Below are positions 61,581 to 64,000 of a stretch of DNA of 64,000 nt, one piece after another. Location: the NCBI GenBank assembly GCA_051252455.1, contig JBPOFM010000008.1, forward strand, positions 1-64,000, given 5' to 3'. The stretch comes from JBPOFM01 sp051252455. GTDB taxonomy: Bacteria; Bacteroidota; Bacteroidia; Flavobacteriales; Flavobacteriaceae. Numbering within the stretch: position 1 is the first letter of the stretch; every line of letters begins with the position of its first letter. Below the pieces are notes generated by a model, which ran no database searches, was not told where the DNA came from, and saw only the letters and a list, made by a program, of their open reading frames with translations. A program made the translations under genes and the position numbers.

Positions 61581-62663
61581 TTACATTTCTTGGTATAAGG
61601 ACTTTAGTTTTTCTCTAGAAATAACTTGTTTCCATTGTTTCCCAAGAGCATTTTGCCACAGTGGCTCTAACCCAAGCGCCACATCGATCATGATGTCAAA
61701 CTGTTCATCATCCAAATCAGCACAAAGTCCCTGTGGCAACTGAATGTCGTGTAGTTTTTTCATTTCCTTAAAGAGCTTGACGCCTTCTGGATAAAACTCC
61801 TCGAGTTGGTCAAAGACAATACAATTTCCAATGCCATGTTTAGTTCCTAATAGATAAGACAAACCATAACTCATTGCGTGTGCAACACCAACTTGCGAGT
61901 AAGCTATACTCATGCCTCCGTGCCATGAGGCCATCATTAACTTATCTTGTGAATCTTCATCGGAAAGCGATCCATCCACAAAAATTTCTTTACAAAGTTC
62001 ATAAGCCTTTTCACCATACGTTTGACTAAACGCATTTAGAAATGTTCCATTTAAAGATTCAATACAATGAATATAACAATCCATTCCTGTATAAAACCAC
62101 TGTTGTTTTGGAACTCCCACAGTAAGTTCGGGGTCTAAAATAACCTGATCAAATGGCGTATGATCGGAATTGATGCCTAGTTTTTTGTCAGGACCTGTTA
62201 AAACGGTTGTCCTTGAAACTTCTGCTCCAGTTCCTGAAATCGTCGGGACTCCTACATGATATATGGCAGGCGTTTTTACCAAATCCCAACCTTGATAATT
62301 TTTTGTCTCCCCTTCATTGGTAAGCATAATAGACACTGCTTTTGCAAGGTCCAATACTGTGCCACCGCCAACACCAATAATTCCTGAAGGTCTATCGTTG
62401 TGTGTCAAAATAATTTTCTCAACTAAATCATCTACTTGCGATGTTTTAGGCTCTTCTTCCGCGGAAACAAATATCAATTCATCGTCATACGCCAACGGAA
62501 TGCGTGATGTCACTAAAGGGTTCCCTTTAAACACATCATCTACCAAGAAAATGAATGGTGCTTTGACATTCAATCGTTTGGGTTCAAGAATATCGCCTAA
62601 TTGATTGAAACTGCCTCGTCCAAAAACAACTCTAGACACCATTGGGTAATTTTTATAACTCAT
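61581..62663 (-). CDS. Iron-containing alcohol dehydrogenase, KdnB-like
   Basis: A 360-residue metal-dependent dehydrogenase. NAD binding is in GIIGVGGGTVLDLAKAVSIML, and ligands of the metal lie in DCYIHCIESLNG and VGVAHAMSYGLSYLLGTKHGIGNC. The closest named relatives known to me are 3-deoxy-manno-octulosonate 8-oxidases (KdnB), which oxidise Kdo before amination to 8-amino-Kdo. Its place in an operon with kdsB supports this; no kdnA aminotransferase is visible in the window. The next gene upstream starts 4 bp away. Confidence 0.82.
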   Translation of the reverse strand: MSYKNYPMVSRVVFGRGSFNQLGDILEPKRLNVKAPFIFLVDDVFKGNPLVTSRIPLAYDDELIFVSAEEEPKTSQVDDLVEKIILTHNDRPSGIIGVGGGTVLDLAKAVSIMLTNEGETKNYQGWDLVKTPAIYHVGVPTISGTGAEVSRTTVLTGPDKKLGINSDHTPFDQVILDPELTVGVPKQQWFYTGMDCYIHCIESLNGTFLNAFSQTYGEKAYELCKEIFVDGSLSDEDSQDKLMMASWHGGMSIAYSQVGVAHAMSYGLSYLLGTKHGIGNCIVFDQLEEFYPEGVKLFKEMKKLHDIQLPQGLCADLDDEQFDIMIDVALGLEPLWQNALGKQWKQVISREKLKSLYQEM

Positions 62664-62666
62664 ATA

Positions 62667-63404
62667 TTATTCATTCTTAACCGTTGCCTCTTTCTTAATT
62701 CGGCTTAATAGAGGAATTATATCTAACAAACTTTCAACAGTTCTGTAGCTTTTATCTTGTGTTTCAATATCGTTCACTTGTTCATGAATCCATGTGGTAT
62801 GAAAAGGAACATGAATGGCTTTGGCCTTTATATTCACCAAAGGTAGAATATCTGATTTTAATGAATTACCAATCATCAAAAATTCTGATGGTTTGATGTC
62901 TAAATGATTCAATAATTTTGAATAATTAGTTTCTTTCTTATCACTTAATATTTCAATATGATGAAAATAGTCCAACAAACCTGATTTTTCCAATTTTCGC
63001 TCTTGATCCAATAAATCGCCTTTGGTAGCGACTATCAATCGGTAGTCTTTAGATAAGGTATGGAGTACTTCCTCTACACCTTCCAACAATTCCACTGGCT
63101 TTTGCAACATATCCTTACCAATCTCAAGAATCTTTTCCATGGTTGCATTCGATACAGAACCATTGGATATTTCTATAGCCGACTCAACCATTGAAAGCAC
63201 AAATCCTTTGACGCCATAACCATATAGTGGCAAATTATCAATTTCCTTTTTGAACAATTCTTGGTCAATCTTGTTTGCCGTTTCGTATGGTGACAATAAT
63301 TTGGCGAACTCCAATTCCGCATCGCGAAAATAGGTTTCGTTGACCCAAAGTGTGTCGTCAGCATCAAAACTGATCACTTTTATGTCTTTATATTCTATTT
63401 CCAT
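62667..63404 (-). CDS. HAD family hydrolase
   Basis: A 245-residue phosphatase-like protein. Motif I is SFDADDTLWVN (DxDxT variant), motif II lies in LIVATKGDLLDQERKLEKSG, and motif III/IV in FLMIGNSLKSDILPLVNI. It overlaps the kdsB gene by 10 bp and precedes the KdnB-like gene, so dephosphorylation of a Kdo-pathway intermediate is possible, but the motif set is closer to general HAD phosphatases than to KdsC. Confidence 0.88.
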   Translation of the reverse strand: MEIEYKDIKVISFDADDTLWVNETYFRDAELEFAKLLSPYETANKIDQELFKKEIDNLPLYGYGVKGFVLSMVESAIEISNGSVSNATMEKILEIGKDMLQKPVELLEGVEEVLHTLSKDYRLIVATKGDLLDQERKLEKSGLLDYFHHIEILSDKKETNYSKLLNHLDIKPSEFLMIGNSLKSDILPLVNIKAKAIHVPFHTTWIHEQVNDIETQDKSYRTVESLLDIIPLLSRIKKEATVKNE

Positions 63405-64000
63405 AATCGTTTTGCGCGCTCTAAATCTTCAGGCGTGTCAATTTCCACACCCTCCACAGTGGTCTCCACCATTTTTATTCGTTTTCCGTATTCCAAATAA
63501 CGGATGCATTCAATTTTTTCTGTTGCTTCCAGAAATTGCATCGGCAGCTTATAAAAATCTAAAAGTGCCTGCTTTCTGAAGGCATAAATTCCTTTGTGCT
63601 TAAAATAGCGTGTTCCGACTTCCTTGTCACGCGGAAAAGGGATCGGACTTCTAGAAAAATAGAGGGCAAAATTATTTTGATCAACGATGACCTTTACGGT
63701 ATTTGGATTGCTGATCTCATCCCAATCATGAATCTCAACCATCAAGGAGGCTAAATCAATTTCCTTATTATGATCATGTTTAAAGACTTCCAACACTTTT
63801 GCAAGACTTTCACGTTCTGTAAACGGCTCATCTCCTTGCACGTTGACCACAATATCCATATCCAGATTTTCTACAGCTTCGGCAATACGATCGCTCCCAG
63901 ATTGATGTTCTTTTAGGCTCATAATAGCTTTTCCTCCATTGGACACAATCTCATTATAAATGATATCGCTATCTGTTACGACATAAACATCATCAAAAAG
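63395..64000 (-). CDS. kdsB: CMP-Kdo synthetase (partial, 5' end beyond the window)
   Basis: A nucleotidyltransferase activating Kdo with CTP for lipopolysaccharide. The frame is open to the window edge, giving 201 codons here; about 40-50 are missing. Text such as DVYVVTDSDII, GGKAIMS, HQSGSDRIAEAVE, VVNVQGDEPF, FSRSPIPFPRD, HKGIYAFRK and CIRYLEYGKRIKMVE, then VEGVEIDTPEDLERA, matches KdsB. The operon reads kdsB, HAD hydrolase, KdnB-like, acyltransferase. Confidence 0.95.
   Translation of the reverse strand, partial: LFDDVYVVTDSDIIYNEIVSNGGKAIMSLKEHQSGSDRIAEAVENLDMDIVVNVQGDEPFTERESLAKVLEVFKHDHNKEIDLASLMVEIHDWDEISNPNTVKVIVDQNNFALYFSRSPIPFPRDKEVGTRYFKHKGIYAFRKQALLDFYKLPMQFLEATEKIECIRYLEYGKRIKMVETTVEGVEIDTPEDLERAKRLWK

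Overview
The window looks like chromosome of a member of the Flavobacteriaceae (Bacteroidetes). It is AT-rich. Promoters fit the Bacteroidetes pattern (TTG, about 19-20 bp, TAnnTTTG). It carries two proteins with type IX secretion C-terminal tails, TonB receptors with a carboxypeptidase-D-like N-terminal domain, many SpII lipoproteins, and families typical of flavobacteria (DUF4294, DUF6146, DUF5916, TIGR02757, BatA-type proteins, YHYH domain). The species cannot be named from the sequence alone. No rRNA, tRNA, CRISPR array or transposase gene was recognised.

Layout. 1-5.4 kb is accessory: a lipoprotein plus small secreted protein cassette between related flanking sequences, copy 1 of an unrecognised gene family with a long leader, a GIY-YIG-like protein, a YHYH/EF-hand lipoprotein and an Imm53 immunity protein. 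5.5-24.3 kb is mostly core: a cobalamin-type radical SAM protein, MBL hydrolase, hemolysin III, DUF4294, M42 peptidase, Nudix, PrsW, a three-gene biotin-dependent acyl-CoA carboxylase (carrier, biotin carboxylase, carboxyltransferase), a NYN protein, a four-gene membrane/histidine-kinase operon and YifB. 24.3-29 kb is accessory: a 21-bp tandem repeat, two T9SS cargo proteins and copy 2 of the unrecognised family. 29-43.7 kb is mostly core: YchF, ferredoxin, LuxC-type reductase, serC-serA, a His-rich TonB receptor operon that may handle zinc, FolE, a DUF5916 protein and a LolD-like ATPase. 43.7-49.9 kb is accessory: lipoproteins, copy 3 of the unrecognised family, a gene split by an amber codon, and large repeated spacers. 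49.9-64 kb is mostly core: TIGR02757, a GAF kinase, M61 peptidase, glycosyltransferase, a BatA / dihydroorotase-like / DUF4870 / esterase operon, and an envelope cluster (acyltransferase, KdnB-like oxidoreductase, HAD phosphatase, KdsB) suggesting Kdo or 8-amino-Kdo metabolism.

Most notable is a cassette present three times (copies ending at 1767, 27836 and 46563). Each has a TTG-N19/20-TAnnTTTG promoter, a 210-220 nt leader whose sequence and hairpin positions are shared, an ORF of 299-324 codons with a basic N-terminus and a conserved C-terminal motif, and an AAAACCAC/GTGGTTTT terminator. Two copies also share a CGTCATTGCGAGGAG repeat just after the terminator. The proteins have diverged widely while promoter, leader and terminator are kept, which makes this the best candidate here for an undescribed system. 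Its function cannot be read from the sequence.
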